A stretch of 64,000 nt of DNA, from NCBI RefSeq assembly GCF_023898315.1, contig NC_064623.1, positions 15,699,140 to 15,763,139 of the forward strand, given 5' to 3'. The stretch comes from Schistocerca nitens (lineage: Eukaryota; Arthropoda; Insecta; Orthoptera; Acrididae). The translations under genes were made by a program, and so were the position numbers. Below, one piece after another: positions 47,432-57,688 of the stretch; within the stretch, counting starts at the first letter, position 1; every line of letters starts with the position of its first letter. The notes beneath the pieces are model-generated. The model was given only the letters and a program-made list of their open reading frames with translations, had not been told where the DNA came from and did not search any database.

Positions 47432-48813
47432 TACACTACTGGCCATTAAAATTGCTACACCAAGAAGAAATGCAGATGATAAACGGCTATTCATTGGACA
47501 AATATATTATACTAGAACTAACATATAATTACATTTTCACGCAATTTGGGTGCATAGATCCTGAGAACTCAGTACCCAGAACAACCACCTCTGGCCTTGA
47601 TACGCCTGGGCACTGAGTCAAACAGAGCTTGGATGGCGTGTGCAGGTACAGCTGCCCATGCAGCTTCAACACGATACCACAGTTCATCAAGAGTAGTGAC
47701 TGGCATATTGCGACGAGCCAGTTGCTCGGCCACCATTGACCAGATGTTTTCAATTGGTGAGAGATCTGGAGAATGTGCTGGCCAGGGCAGCAGTCGAACA
47801 TTTTCTGTATCCAGAAAGGCCCGTACAGGACCTTCAACGTGCGGTCGTGCGCTATCCTGCTGAAATGTAGGGTTTCGCAGGGATCAAATGAATGGTAGAG
47901 TCACGGGTCGTAACACACTGTACAAAGTGCCGTCAATGCGAACAAGAGGTGACCGAGACGTGTAACCAATGGCACCCCATACCATCACGACGGGTTATAC
48001 GCCAGTATGGCGATGACGAATACACGCTTCCAATGTGCGTTCACCGCGATGTCACCTAACGCGGATGCGACCATCGTGATGCTGTAAACAGAACCTGGAT
48101 TCATCCGAAAAAATGACGTTTTGCCATTCGTGCACCCAAGTTCTTCGTTGAGTACACCATCGCAGGCGCTCCTGTCTGTGATAACAGCGTCAAGTGTAAC
48201 CGCAGCCATGGTCTGCGAGCTGATAGTCCATGCTGCTGCAAACGTCGTCGAAGTGTTAGTGCAGATGGTTGTTGTCTTGCTCACGTCCCCATCTGTTGAC
48301 TCAGGGATCGAGACGTGGCTGCTCGATCCTTTACAGGCCATGCGGATAAGATGCCTGTCATCTCGACTGCTAGTGATACAAGGCCGTAGGGATCCAGCAC
48401 GGCGTTCCGTATTACCCTCCTGAACCCAACGATTCCTTATTCTGCTAACAGTCATTGGACCTCGACCAACGCGAGCAGCAATGTCGCGACACGATAAACC
48501 GCAATCGCGATAGGCTACAATCGGACATTTATCAAAGTCGGAAACGTGATGGTACGCATTTCTCCTCCTTACACGACGCATCACAACAACGTTTCACCAG
48601 GCAACGCCGGTCAACTGCTGTTGATTATGAGAAATCGGTTGGGAACTTTCCTCATGTCAGCACGTTGTAGGTGTCGCCACCGGGGCCAATCTCGTGTGAA
48701 TGCTCTGAAAAGGTAATCATTTGCATATCACAGCAGCCTCTTCCTGTCGGTTAAATTTCGCGTCTGTAGCACGTCATCTTCGTGGTGTAGGAATTTTAAT
48801 GGCCAGTAGTGTA
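47432..48813 (-). mobile_element. Tc1-like DNA transposon, family A, copy 3
   Basis: Plus-strand ends TACACTACTGGCCATTAAAA and TTTTAATGGCCAGTAGTGTA, with TA at both edges; 1.38 kb, in the opposite orientation to the other two copies. Confidence 0.93.
47529..48581 (-). pseudogene. Broken Tc1-like transposase (family A copy 3)
   Basis: ATG at 48581 (MRRVRRRNAYHHVSDFDKC). The first about 75 codons match copy 2 to DDRHLIRMA, then a frameshift; the long frame beyond this point (to 47985) is out of register until a second region. The end (47837-47529) carries the last residues MHPNCVKM. The cat domain blocks are present in shifted frames. Inactive. Confidence 0.88.
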
Positions 48814-49068
48814 TTAACTAGAGAAATTGTATACCCGAAATTTCATTGCACTAATTATTTTTTGGTGTTGCGATTTTTTTTCGCGGGTGTATAGCGTTTG
48901 GCCACGATATTCAGCGTCAGTGTAGAGTGATCTATGGAGGAACAAGAGCGCGTGGTGTGGTGTGGAACCCTAGCACATGAAGTCATCGGTCCGTATTATG
49001 TCACATGTATTCTGCCAGGTGCGATGACTCGAGCTCTATCGTCGACCTCGAAAACTCCAGTCTAGGTA
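48814..49068. other. Unassigned spacer
   Basis: No gene or repeat boundary. Confidence 0.3.
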
Positions 49069-49639
49069 CTTAAGCCGTCGGCACGCGGACCGTGCTGTCG
49101 AACGTCAACGCTGAGCGTGTTAAGATGAACGTGCTGATAAAATGACGCGACTTGTGCACACGGTACGTGGGCCCCAACGTGGTACACGCGATCACAACGC
49201 ACTCCAGCGGCAGTTGCGGGATGTTTCTAGTTCATAAATCACACTGTTTACTAAACGGGAGGGGCATAAAATTCCCACGTTAGCTCTGTTGAAACTCACA
49301 TTTCCTTGATGGTCCACGAAAAGGAAAGTACCATCTCCAATCAGAAAGGACACAGGCTTATAAAAGTTCCATTACAAACAGTGTGATACAAATCTGGAAT
49401 ACTTCTCCACCTAAGATAAGCATTATTTCATCATTTGCATATTTTAGTAAAACCCCAAGGTCAGTCTTACTTGATCACTGTTCCTACCCAGCAGCAGAAT
49501 CTTTGCAACATGTGAATTACGAAGCGTAAAAGAAAAAGGAGAAAAATATCTTTATACAAGTAGCGCAAGCTGTCCTGTAGATAAGCCAATCGAACAAAGT
49601 CACTCATCAAAAAAAGGTGAACTTATATTTACATAACAT

Positions 49640-49800
49640 CAAATATTATAGTACATACTTATATCAAATTAATAATAAAGTATCAGCACCTAATAAAAAC
49701 GCGAATGTCAGGAAAAAAACTTTATACCATCGAGACGCGAACCATGGTCCTAACAGGCAAATTGGTGAACATCGCTGACGCTACGCACTACGCTAAACCA
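49640..49800 (-). mobile_element. Possible tRNA-like repeat
   Basis: Minus strand reads GGTTTAGCGTAGTGCGTAGCG (shortened: A-box-like, near 49790) and ATGGTTCGCGTCTCGATGG (B-box-like, near 49740), with a T-run after. Resembles a decayed tRNA-derived SINE; not certain. Confidence 0.25.
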
Positions 49801-49889
49801 ACAACATCCTACTTTCAGCCAATCATAGCATCTTACCACTTGCTGAAAACCTTAATCGTAGATATGTTACTAACTGAAATTTAATTATA

Positions 49890-50440
49890 ACAAATTGTGG
49901 GTCAACAGAAAGGTCCGATCTTACTCGTCGGCTTTGACCCGTGACGTAAGCGTGTTGTGGTGTGTGACGTCATTACGGCGCGGAAAACCTAATACATGGT
50001 TTGATGTACTCTTGTTTAAAGAACATGTATACGTAATATGAAGCAATTTGATGAACATATTGATCTGTAGCGTAGCCCACTTGAGGTTAGGTTGGGAGTT
50101 TTTTTTTTTGGAATGCGGCCGCCTATGATTCAAAAATATTGATTTGACACTAATGAAGCCTGTGGGGGGATGGGGGGGCACTGCAGACTCCCCCCACCGC
50201 ATAACGACATATTTAGTTTCTCCCCACCCAAAAACCCCCAATTTCCCACGCTTGTCCCGTTACAGTCATTAGGCTTTTTGTGAAACTTGTGTATTTCAGT
50301 GTTTACAATACGTATTCCATGTTTTTATATCCGCCATATTGGAATTGTTGTTTATGGTCGTTTCCGCGGTATTTGTGACGTCATGGGTCAAAGCCGACGG
50401 GTAAGATCGGACGCTTCTGTATTTCCCAAATTGTACCAAG
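49890..50440. repeat. Nested inverted-repeat (MITE-like) unit
   Basis: CCGATCTTACTCGTCGGCTT with TTGACCCGTGACGT at 49916-49950 pairs with the complement CCGATCTTACCCGTCGGCTT with TTGACCCATGACGT from about 50427 to 50380. Imperfect arms extend perhaps 80-100 bases. Located inside the larger inverted-end element, so it inserted later or is part of it. G/C runs near 50160-50200. Confidence 0.65.
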
Positions 50441-50959
50441 AACGATGGGTTTTGGGTGGATCTTCAGTGAGTCGCTGCCTTCAAATGGCATACTCTAATA
50501 ATACGCAAGTTACAATAATTCTTTTGCCACGAATATGATGTTTCTCATTATTTTATTGTAACGAATCACACAGTTAACAACTGGTTTCCCAGTGATGCTC
50601 AAATTGCTGGTGCTCAGAAACGGCATACGTAAGTATAGGCTTGAAATGAATGCCAATATGGCGCCTCACAACTCTTTACTGAAGGGAGACGTGCGTGTGA
50701 CGTAGGTGGCGTTGTGCCATCTCATTGGTCAACGCTCAGACATGCTAGTCATTGTTCAGCACGTTCGGAAAGCCTCCCGAACGTACTATTCCACGGTATG
50801 ACGTCGGAAACTCGGCACGCTCCACGCTCAACGTTCTGATGCACGGTCCGTGTGCCGACGGCTTGAATGATGTTGATGCAGCGCGCTGGTCACCTAGCCC
50901 ATTCTGCATGTGGTGTTGTGCAAGAAGTGAACGATACATTCCGTGGAAGATGTTTACGA

Positions 50960-51170
50960 TCCTGTGGTCGCCCGATTTAACACCAGCAGATTTATTTTCG
51001 TAGGGATATCTAAGGAATCGTGTTTATATCACCGAACCCATAATCCCAGATGACTCCAAACAGAGCGTCGAAGAAGTTTGTCGCTTCGTGAGAGCAACTG
51101 TGCATCTCTTCACCCGTATTTTAGAAGCAGCACTAACTAGCATATCATGAAAATGGACACGCGTTCGTGC
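50960..51170 (+). pseudogene. C-terminal remnant of a mariner-type transposase
   Basis: LWSPDLTPADLFS, stop at 51001, then GYLRNRVYITEPIIPDDSKQ and EVCRFVRATVHLF. This matches the last catalytic block and the downstream tail of mariner-type transposases. Nothing upstream of it is recognisable. Confidence 0.65.
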
Positions 51171-51832
51171 ACCTCAGTTAAATGAACATTCCGCTACCCA
51201 TCTTATCACAGCCAATTCCGTACAGCCATGTCCTCCGCTAAAACTCTGAACTTTCTAGGTCTCTAGCTAAAATTGATAGCTCCGTCATTTTAACTGATTT
51301 GATTGGATTAAATACGTCAGCTACGTGGAAGAAGAGAATTATTTTCTGTTTAAAAAATAAGGGACGGTAACTGCAAAATAAATAAACTATGTTGATTAAT
51401 CCCGAGAAAGAGTAACGTTTCTTACGTTTATCTGTCTGAGCAAATATTTCTTCCATTTACTGTTTTGTAAGTTACCGAGAAAAATACCTTATCTCAAATA
51501 GATTCTACTGTATATTAAACATTGCAAACATTATTACCGATATTTCTACTCCATATTGTTATTATACGAAATATACATCATTAAAATAGCCAAAAAATTC
51601 ACTTTTATGGCTCTGTACCCCGATCGGTAAAAACGGAATCCTTATAGAATCACTTTCTTTTTTGTCCATCGGTTTTTTTGTCCGTCTTTCTGTCCGACTG
51701 TTAACAGCCCGCTTTCTGAGGAACGGTAGAAGCACCAAGTCGAAATTTAGGGCACATAATCATTCTACGGTCTCTTGTTCGTTTAAAAAAATTACCCTTT
51801 TCAGCCAATGCAGTCAAAAGATACGGACATTT
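51171..51832. other. Unassigned DNA with a dispersed repeat
   Basis: No gene. The segment 51600-51832 (with TCAAAAGATACGG near 51818) resembles 62880-63100 (TCAAAAGATACGG near 62950), so it is probably part of a dispersed element; ends unknown. Confidence 0.35.
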
Positions 51833-51843
51833 ACAGATATGTT

Positions 51844-52031
51844 GCCGGCCGGGGTGGCCGAGCGGTTCTAGGCGCTACAGTCTGGAACCGCGCGACCGCT
51901 ACGGTCGCAGGTTCGAATCCTGCCTCGGGCATGAATGTGTGTTAGTTACGTTTAAGTAGTTCTAAGTTGTAGGGGACTGATGACCTCAGAAGTTAAGTCC
52001 CATAGTGCTCAGAGCCATTTGAACCATTTGA
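51844..52031 (+). mobile_element. SINE-1, 11-bp target duplication
   Basis: ACAGATATGTT flanks it at 51833-51843 and 52032-52042. A small deletion follows CATGAATGTGTG in the body. Confidence 0.95.
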
Positions 52032-52204
52032 ACAGATATGTTACGTATTTTCATACTTCGACATTAACTCATCAGTTACAAAAATAGACACAGTTTCACG
52101 TCACGTTGTGTTTGTTTTGTAGTTTGCATGTTTCTCAAGGTAACTGCTGTAGCACACCAGTTATTAGTTTGACATTAACTGCAGATTTTTCTTACGACAA
52201 CACT

Positions 52205-52585
52205 TTACTGATTTACGATGAAACTGTGTGTTCACTGCTGCCTCTTTTTTTTCTATTTGTTTGCATCAGTATTGCTGGCCTGCCGAAGTAAATGATGCAA
52301 ACCTAACGATTGTTCATTTCCGCTGTGTGTCTATCATTATATGTGTGTGTTTGTGTGTTTAAGTGTTCGTTCCTGTGTATGAGCGCATGCGTTTTATTTA
52401 CGTCGGAGACATGGTTATGCTAAGACATTAAGATTTCCTTGACAGATATTAGATCCACATTCATATTTCAGAAGCTTCCTCCCTGACCACTTACAGTCTC
52501 ACCTACCTTCAAAATGTCTGAGCATAATAAGTAAAAAAGGAACAATTCATGCACACATAAACATAAATAAACACCTAAACACTCA

Positions 52586-52632
<47 letters not shown>

Positions 52633-52815
52633 AGAAAGAGAGAGAGAGAGAGAGGAAGGGAGGGAGGGATAGAGAGTCACAGAGAGAGAAAACAGAAATG
52701 AGCAAATCGTTAGGTTTGGATAATTTACTTCGTTAGGTCGGCAACACCGACGTAAACAAATAAAAAACGAGGCACCAAGTGATCACACAGTTTTATCATA
52801 AGTCACTTAATATGT
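52205..52815. repeat. Imperfect inverted-repeat element of about 610 bp
   Basis: The left arm (about 52205-52390) with GATGAAACTGTGTG, GAAGTAAATGATGC and AAACCTAACGATT pairs with the right arm (about 52595-52815), complement with ATAAAACTGTGTG, GAAGTAAATTATCC and AAACCTAACGATT. The GT-rich inner part of each arm has expanded into microsatellite on the right. Confidence 0.68.
52588..52631 (+). repeat. (CA)n microsatellite
   Basis: About 20 CA units followed by a GA run near 52636-52652. Confidence 0.95.
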
Positions 52816-52940
52816 TTCCTGTCTCCTCCAACTAAGCATCAAGTACGCAGTTATGTACAATCTCTGTTTCAGTCGCAACGTGAACCTCAGGAAATTAATT
52901 GTATTGTCATTAAGATCTCGTCTTCCACGCATAATCGTCC

Positions 52941-53149
52941 GCCCGCATCTCGTGGTCGTGCGGTAGCGTTCTCGCTTCCCACGCCCGGGTTCCCGGGTTC
53001 GATTCCCGGCGGGGTCAGGGATTTTCTCTGCCTCGTGATGGCTGGGTGTTGCGTGATGTCCTTAGGTTAGTTAGGTTTAAGTAGTTCTAAGTTCTAGGGG
53101 ACTGATGACCTAAGATGTTAAGCCCCATAGTGCTCAGAGCCATTTGAAC
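52941..53149 (+). mobile_element. SINE-1b: SINE-1 body with a different tRNA head, 11-bp target duplication
   Basis: CATAATCGTCC flanks it at 52930-52940 and 53150-53160. The head is GTGGTCGTGCGGTAGCGTTC with CTTCCCACG and GGGTTCGATTCCCGG, like a tRNA-Gly (CCC), while the body from TTAGGTTAGTTAGGTTTAAG to CATTTGAACC is that of SINE-1. Confidence 0.93.
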
Positions 53150-53160
53150 CATAATCGTCC

Positions 53161-53757
53161 TAGCTAGCCACACAAGCCGCTGCAGTACTTGGCCCGTGTG
53201 GAGACGCGGTGCAACCCAGACTTAGCAGACGTGAGAGAGAGAGAGAGATAAACAGAGAGACCGTGTGTGTGTGTGTGTGTGTGTGTGTCTGCAGAGGCGC
53301 TCGCGAACGTGTTCAAGCGACTCACACATGGCGGATGGTCTTAAGGAGTGAGCGACGAGGTGACGGTCGAAAAACCTCTAAAATTTTTTTATTGCCGAAT
53401 TCGAATGTATATACATTGAAGAATTATTCCCCAAAATGTTTTGCGCTAGCTATAAAACGTGACACTCTGTGAGCGTTTGAAGCCGAGCGCGCATAACACA
53501 AAACGCCATTTCCACGAGTCTTCACCCCTATTTATACCGATTTGAGAAAACCTGATTTGCTGGAGCATTGTTTGGGGCGGTTTCACTCAAAATATGAACG
53601 AGAGTTTGAGTAATCTCATTTGGAGATGCGTTCCAAAAATAACATCCAGCTGAAGCGAAATTGTCAACACGGCTTCATATTTGCCCAGTAGGCCGTACTG
53701 CATTAATGCCTGTGGCAGACGCCCTTCGAATCTAAATCGGCGACGAAATACGACGAC
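53161..53757. other. Unassigned DNA with a (TG)n run
   Basis: (GT)n at 53262-53288 next to a GA run. No gene. Moderately CpG-containing toward 53700. Confidence 0.35.
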
Positions 53758-53766
53758 TCTATAAAG
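53757..53766 (+). promoter_or_regulatory. Possible TATA box
   Basis: CTATAAAGAG about 55 bases upstream of the ATG at 53819. Only its position relative to the candidate exon supports it. Confidence 0.25.
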
Positions 53767-53818
53767 AGAGGGAGGGACGCCAGGGGCGCTGTGCTCAGCG
53801 GCGGCCTTGAAGACGAAA

Positions 53819-53907
53819 ATGGGGGCTTTATCAGGTCAAAGTAGCAGAAAGCGGCCGCCAACTAGCCGGGGCGGTAGTTATTATGGAACAGGCATCGATG
53901 ATATCCC
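53819..53907 (+). CDS. Candidate first coding exon of an unknown gene
   Basis: ATG with a good context (GACGAAAATGG) opens 29.7 codons beginning MGALSGQSSRKRPPTSRGG and continuing SYYGTGIDDIP, then a consensus splice donor CCC/GTAAGT at 53908. Reading on would hit TAA at once, as expected if the exon ends there. TATA-like CTATAAAG lies 55 bases upstream. The encoded piece is basic and of low complexity. No downstream exon was found; the piggyBac relic begins 55 bases later and would sit in the intron. It may be coincidence. Confidence 0.25.
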
Positions 53908-54401
53908 GTAAGTTTCAACCTTTGTCCCTTTCTTTATATGGTAAATACTTTTCAAACTTTAACACATTGACTGCCGCGTGAGTTAAATATAACTCACAGG
54001 AAGTGTTCTCTTCGGACCACGTGTAGTAAATACAACTCACAGACATTTTTCCATTTAAAGTTCCGTGGTGCAGTTGTAACTCACAGGAGCGTGCTGTGAC
54101 TCTGTGTTATAGTAGGTTAAGGCTCCAGTAACAAATCATGTACGTGAACTACGGTCGTCAAGAGCTCAAGAGTAGTTATTGACATTTGAATTCGTGACTT
54201 ATATATAACTCTCATGGCTCAGTTGTATTGGACTTTTCTTCTTTTTACGATTTATTTATTATTTAGTTTGACATATTACTTACACAGTAGATTGCAAATC
54301 ACATAGTTTTATTTACATTCTTCAACTGTAATTGCAACAACAATGAAACTGAAAACTTTGGTGTCATTCCACTTTGTTTCTCTAACACCTGTACGCACTG
54401 T

Positions 54402-54595
54402 TCAAAAATGGCTCTGAACACTATGGGACTTAACTACTGAGGTCATCAGTCCCCTACAACTTAGAACTACTTAAACCTAACTAACCTAAGGACATCACAC
54501 ACATCCATGCCCGAGGCAGGATTCGAACCTGCGACCGTAGCGGTCACGCGGTTCCCAACTGACGCGCTTAGAACCGCACGGCCACACCGGCCGGC
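54402..54595 (-). mobile_element. SINE-1, minus strand, in the piggyBac relic
   Basis: Flanked by TGTACGCACTGT (54390-54401) and TGTATGCACTGT (54596-54607), one mismatch, so an older insertion. Confidence 0.93.
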
Positions 54596-54607
54596 TGTAT
54601 GCACTGT

Positions 54608-55304
54608 GCTTTATGAAAAAACACTCTACGCGAAAATATGAGTCACAGGTCTTACATTTCGATGCAGTTTGTTTGCATTTCTTGACAGCTTGGTCTCGTT
54701 CAAATTCATTCATTTTTTTGTAGCACACTGTACACATACGTCTGGCTGTGCTCCCATGTACAAATTAGTTTGTTGAGTCAGATATTCTAAAATTTCATCA
54801 GTTACAAAATATTTGAAGACATCGTATGGTCTCTTGCCTTTGAGAGTTAGTGCAACAGAAGCATTTACACCAGAACTGGAATGAATAAATGTAAAGTTTT
54901 TCATATTTTTATACGTAACTGGCCCCCAGACAATCTCATTAGAATTTTTTCTAAGCGTGTCATCTTCATCCTCAGAACTTTCTGATGTTACACTTGCTTC
55001 AGTTGAACCTGAATCAACTGCAGTAGTTACGGCACTAACACGGTTAGAGGTGCATTGTTGCCTGGTTTTTTACAGCTGTGAAGTCTGGTTCTTTGACTGA
55101 ATGTGGACATGAACCTCTTCTTCCTACCTTCACTGATGTGATTTTATCATCAGAACTTCCGGTTTCGCTTCTGGTCTCCTCTGGTAAAAATTCGTCTGAG
55201 CTATCACCAAATAAAGACACAGAATCTCCATCACTTATGTCCATAACTTCATCTAAAAGCTGCTGTACATGCCCTTGTTCATCTTCATAACTTCTTCCAG
55301 ACAT
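54608..55304 (-). pseudogene. piggyBac-type transposase with the catalytic core deleted
   Basis: ATG at 55304 (MSGRSYEDEQGHVQQLLDEV) opens an acidic N-terminal region with many Asp, Glu and Ser (to about 54960). Then GKRPYDVFKYFVTDEILEYL (the start of the DDD core), TQQTNLYMGAQP, and at once the C-terminal Cys-rich domain in another frame, MCTVCYKK ... CKTCDSYFRVECFFIKH. Intact relatives are about 550-600 residues; here about 300 residues with all three catalytic Asp are gone. Two frameshifts also occur near 55050 and 54720. Confidence 0.8.
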
Positions 55305-55485
55305 TTTCTTCTGCCTCAATATCACTTTGTTACGGAGCAAAGAATATTGAATACAGACTGTACCAACAATGCAGGAAAGCAATAATGGAACTGTACACAA
55401 ATAATGCTGTGGAATGAAAAACTGACAGGAGTACAAACCTAAAATTATTAGTGACATAGCAAATGACACACCTAGTACCTTTACT

Positions 55486-55666
55486 GGAAGCTGGTTTGAA
55501 TGGGGTTGGGGTTGTTTGGGGAAGGAGACCAGACAGCGAGGTCATCGGTCTCAACGGATTAGGGAAGGATGGGGAAGGAAGTCGGCCGTGCCCTTTCAAA
55601 GGAACCATCCCAACATTTGCCTGGAATGATTTAGGGAAATCACGGAACCGTCGTCCTCCCGAATGG
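55486..55666 (-). mobile_element. SINE-2, 5'-truncated, 11-bp target duplication
   Basis: GTACCTTTACT flanks it at 55475-55485 and 55667-55677. It contains GAAGGAGACCAGACAGCGAG and GGTTCCTTTG-type body, but lacks most of the tRNA head and an internal segment present in the copy at 63262. Confidence 0.88.
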
Positions 55667-55963
55667 GTACCTTTACTCTGCGGCCGTGTGAATCACATGT
55701 AACTCACACAAAATAGTTTCAATAAAGGTACTAAAATGCCATATTTTCACTTTATTTGCACTTAACAAGTTTACGTGGAGCAAACTAAAGCAGGACTATA
55801 CCATGGCAGTCAATGTGCTAAACTCGTTTGTCTCAAACCCTCTTTTTCGGCATGGCTGCCGTTGCCCACGCTACAATTTTCATCTGATTTTAATGATTTC
55901 TGGTCTCCCTTAAAGCAAACTGAATTCTCTTCAGTTCGTCCTAGCCGATTTTTTTAATGTTGA

Positions 55964-57388
55964 TACACTCCTGGAAATGGAAAAAAGAACACATTGACAC
56001 CGGTGTGTCAGACCCACCATACTTGCTCCGGACACTGCGAGAGGGCTGTACAAGCAATGATCACACGCACGGCACAGCGGACACACCAGGAACCGCGGTG
56101 TTGGCCGTCGAATGGCGCTAGCTGCGCAGCATTTGTGCACCGCCGCCGTCAGTGTCAGCCGGTTTGCCGTGGCATACGGAGCTCCATCGCAGTCTTTAAC
56201 ACTGGTAGCATGCCGCGACAGCGTGGACGTGAACCGTATGTGCAGTTGACGGACTTTGAGCGAGGGCGTATAGTGGGCATGCGGGAGGCCGGGTGGACGT
56301 ACCGCCGAATTGCTCAACACGGGGGCGTGAGGTCTCCACAGTACATCGATGTTGTCGCCAGTGGTCGGCGGAAGGTGCACGTGCCCGTCGACCTGGAACC
56401 GGACCGCAGCGACGCACGGATGCACGCCAAGACCGTAGGATCCTACGCAGTGCCGTAGGGGACCGCACCGCCACTTCCCAGCAAATTAGGGACACTGTTG
56501 CTCCTGGGGTATCGGCGAGGACCATTCGCAACCGTCTCCATGAAGCTGGGCTACGGTCCCGCACACCGTTAGGCCGTCTTCCGCTCACGCCCCAACATCG
56601 TGCAGCCCGCCTCCAGTGGTGTCGCGACAGGCGTGAATGGAGGGACGAATGGAGACGTGTCGTCTTCAGCGATGAGAGTCGCTTCTGCCTTGGTGTCAAT
56701 GATGGTCGTATGCGTGTTTGGCGCCGTGCAGGTGAGCGCCACAATCAGGACTGCATATGACCGAGGCACACAGGGCCAACACCCGGCATCATGGTGTGGG
56801 GAGCGATCTCCTACACTGGCCGTACACCACTGGTGATCGTCGAGGGGACACTGAATAGTGCACGGTACATCCAAACCGTCATCGAACCCATCGTTCTACC
56901 ATTCCTAGACCGGCAAGGGAACTTGCTGTTCCAACGGGACAATGCACGTCCGCATGTATCCCGTGCCACCCAACGTGCTCTAGAAGGTGTAAGTCAACTA
57001 CCCTGGCCAGCAAGATCTCCGGATCTGTGCCCCATTGAGCATGTTTGGGACTGGATGAAGCGTCGTCTCACGCGGTCTGCACGTCCGGCACGAACGCTGG
57101 TCCAACTGAGGCGCCAGGTGGAAATGGCATGGCAAGCCGTTCCACAGGACTACATCCAGCATCTCTACGATCGTCTCCATGGGAGAATAGCAGCCTGCAT
57201 TGCTGCGAAAGGTGGATATACACTGTACTAGTGCCGACATTGTGCATGCTCTGTTGCCTGTGTCTATGTGCCTGTGGTTCTGTCGGTGTGATCATGTGAT
57301 GTATCTGACCCCAGGAATGTGTCAATAAAGTTTCCCCTTCCTGGGACAATGAATTCACGGTGTTCTTATTTCAATTTCCAGGAGTGTA
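55964..57388 (+). mobile_element. Tc1-like DNA transposon, family B, copy 2
   Basis: Ends TACACTCCTGGAAATGGAAA and complement, TA edges; 1425 bp. Almost identical to 33581-35006 over its whole length, including non-coding ends; one base shorter. Confidence 0.94.
56210..57231 (+). pseudogene. Tc1-like transposase (family B copy 2) with one deletion and one stop
   Basis: ATG at 56210. A one-base deletion near 56322 (CACGGGGGCGTG for CGTGGGGCGTG-type in copy 1) shifts the frame after IAQH; the right frame resumes (REVSTVHRCCRQW) until TGA at 56758-56760 (CGA in copy 1), then runs to TAG at 57229-57231. TGG is intact where copy 1 has TAG. QRDNARPH replaces QQDNARPH. First and second Asp and the Glu (IEHVWDW) are all readable. 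Confidence 0.93.
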
Positions 57389-57449
57389 GTTAGTATTTTT
57401 TCGGCCAAAAAAGAGGGTTACAAAAAATGGCAAATTTTTGACATATTTA

Positions 57450-57688
57450 TTCATTAGGAAATGAGACACTTAAAGTAGTAAAGGAGTTTTGCTATTTGGG
57501 GAGCAAAATAACTGATGATGGTCGAAGTAGAGAGGATATAATATGTAGACTGTCAATGGCAAGGAAAGCGTTTCTGAAGAAGAGAAATTTGTTAACATCG
57601 AGTATAGATTTAAGGGTCAGGAAGTCGTTTCTGAAAGTATTTGTATGGAGTGTAGCCATTTATGGAAGTGAAACATGGACGATGAATA
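57450..57688 (+). mobile_element. LINE family 2 fragment, out of order
   Basis: Encodes GNETLKVVKEFCYLGSKITD, then LLTSSIDLRVRKSFLKVFVW and YGSETWTMN. This is the segment after the RT palm and belongs downstream of the sequence that follows it. Confidence 0.85.

Larger units (their letters stand above)
49069..50867. mobile_element. DNA element with matched inverted ends, no transposase seen
   Basis: Left end TTAAGCCGTCGGCACGCGGA (and CCGTGCTGTCGAACGTCAACG) pairs with the right end complement TCAAGCCGTCGGCACACGGA (CCGTGCATCAGAACGTTGAGCG). The arms are about 50 bases. A related end lies at 59133. The core TTAAGCCGTC suggests a TTAA-like or other short target; the superfamily is unknown. Its interior holds a second inverted-repeat unit (49890-50440) and possibly a tRNA-like SINE. 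Confidence 0.6.
53963..55817 (-). mobile_element. piggyBac-like element, internally deleted
   Basis: The ends are inverted: CACATTGACTGCC at the left (after TTAA, 53959-53962) and GGCAGTCAATGTG at the right (followed by CTAA, 55818-55821, one change from TTAA). The transposase lies on the minus strand. Copies of a TAACTCACA motif occur near 53990, 54020 and 54080 on the left and 55700 on the right, like subterminal protein-binding sites. Length 1855 bp, including two SINE insertions. Confidence 0.85.
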
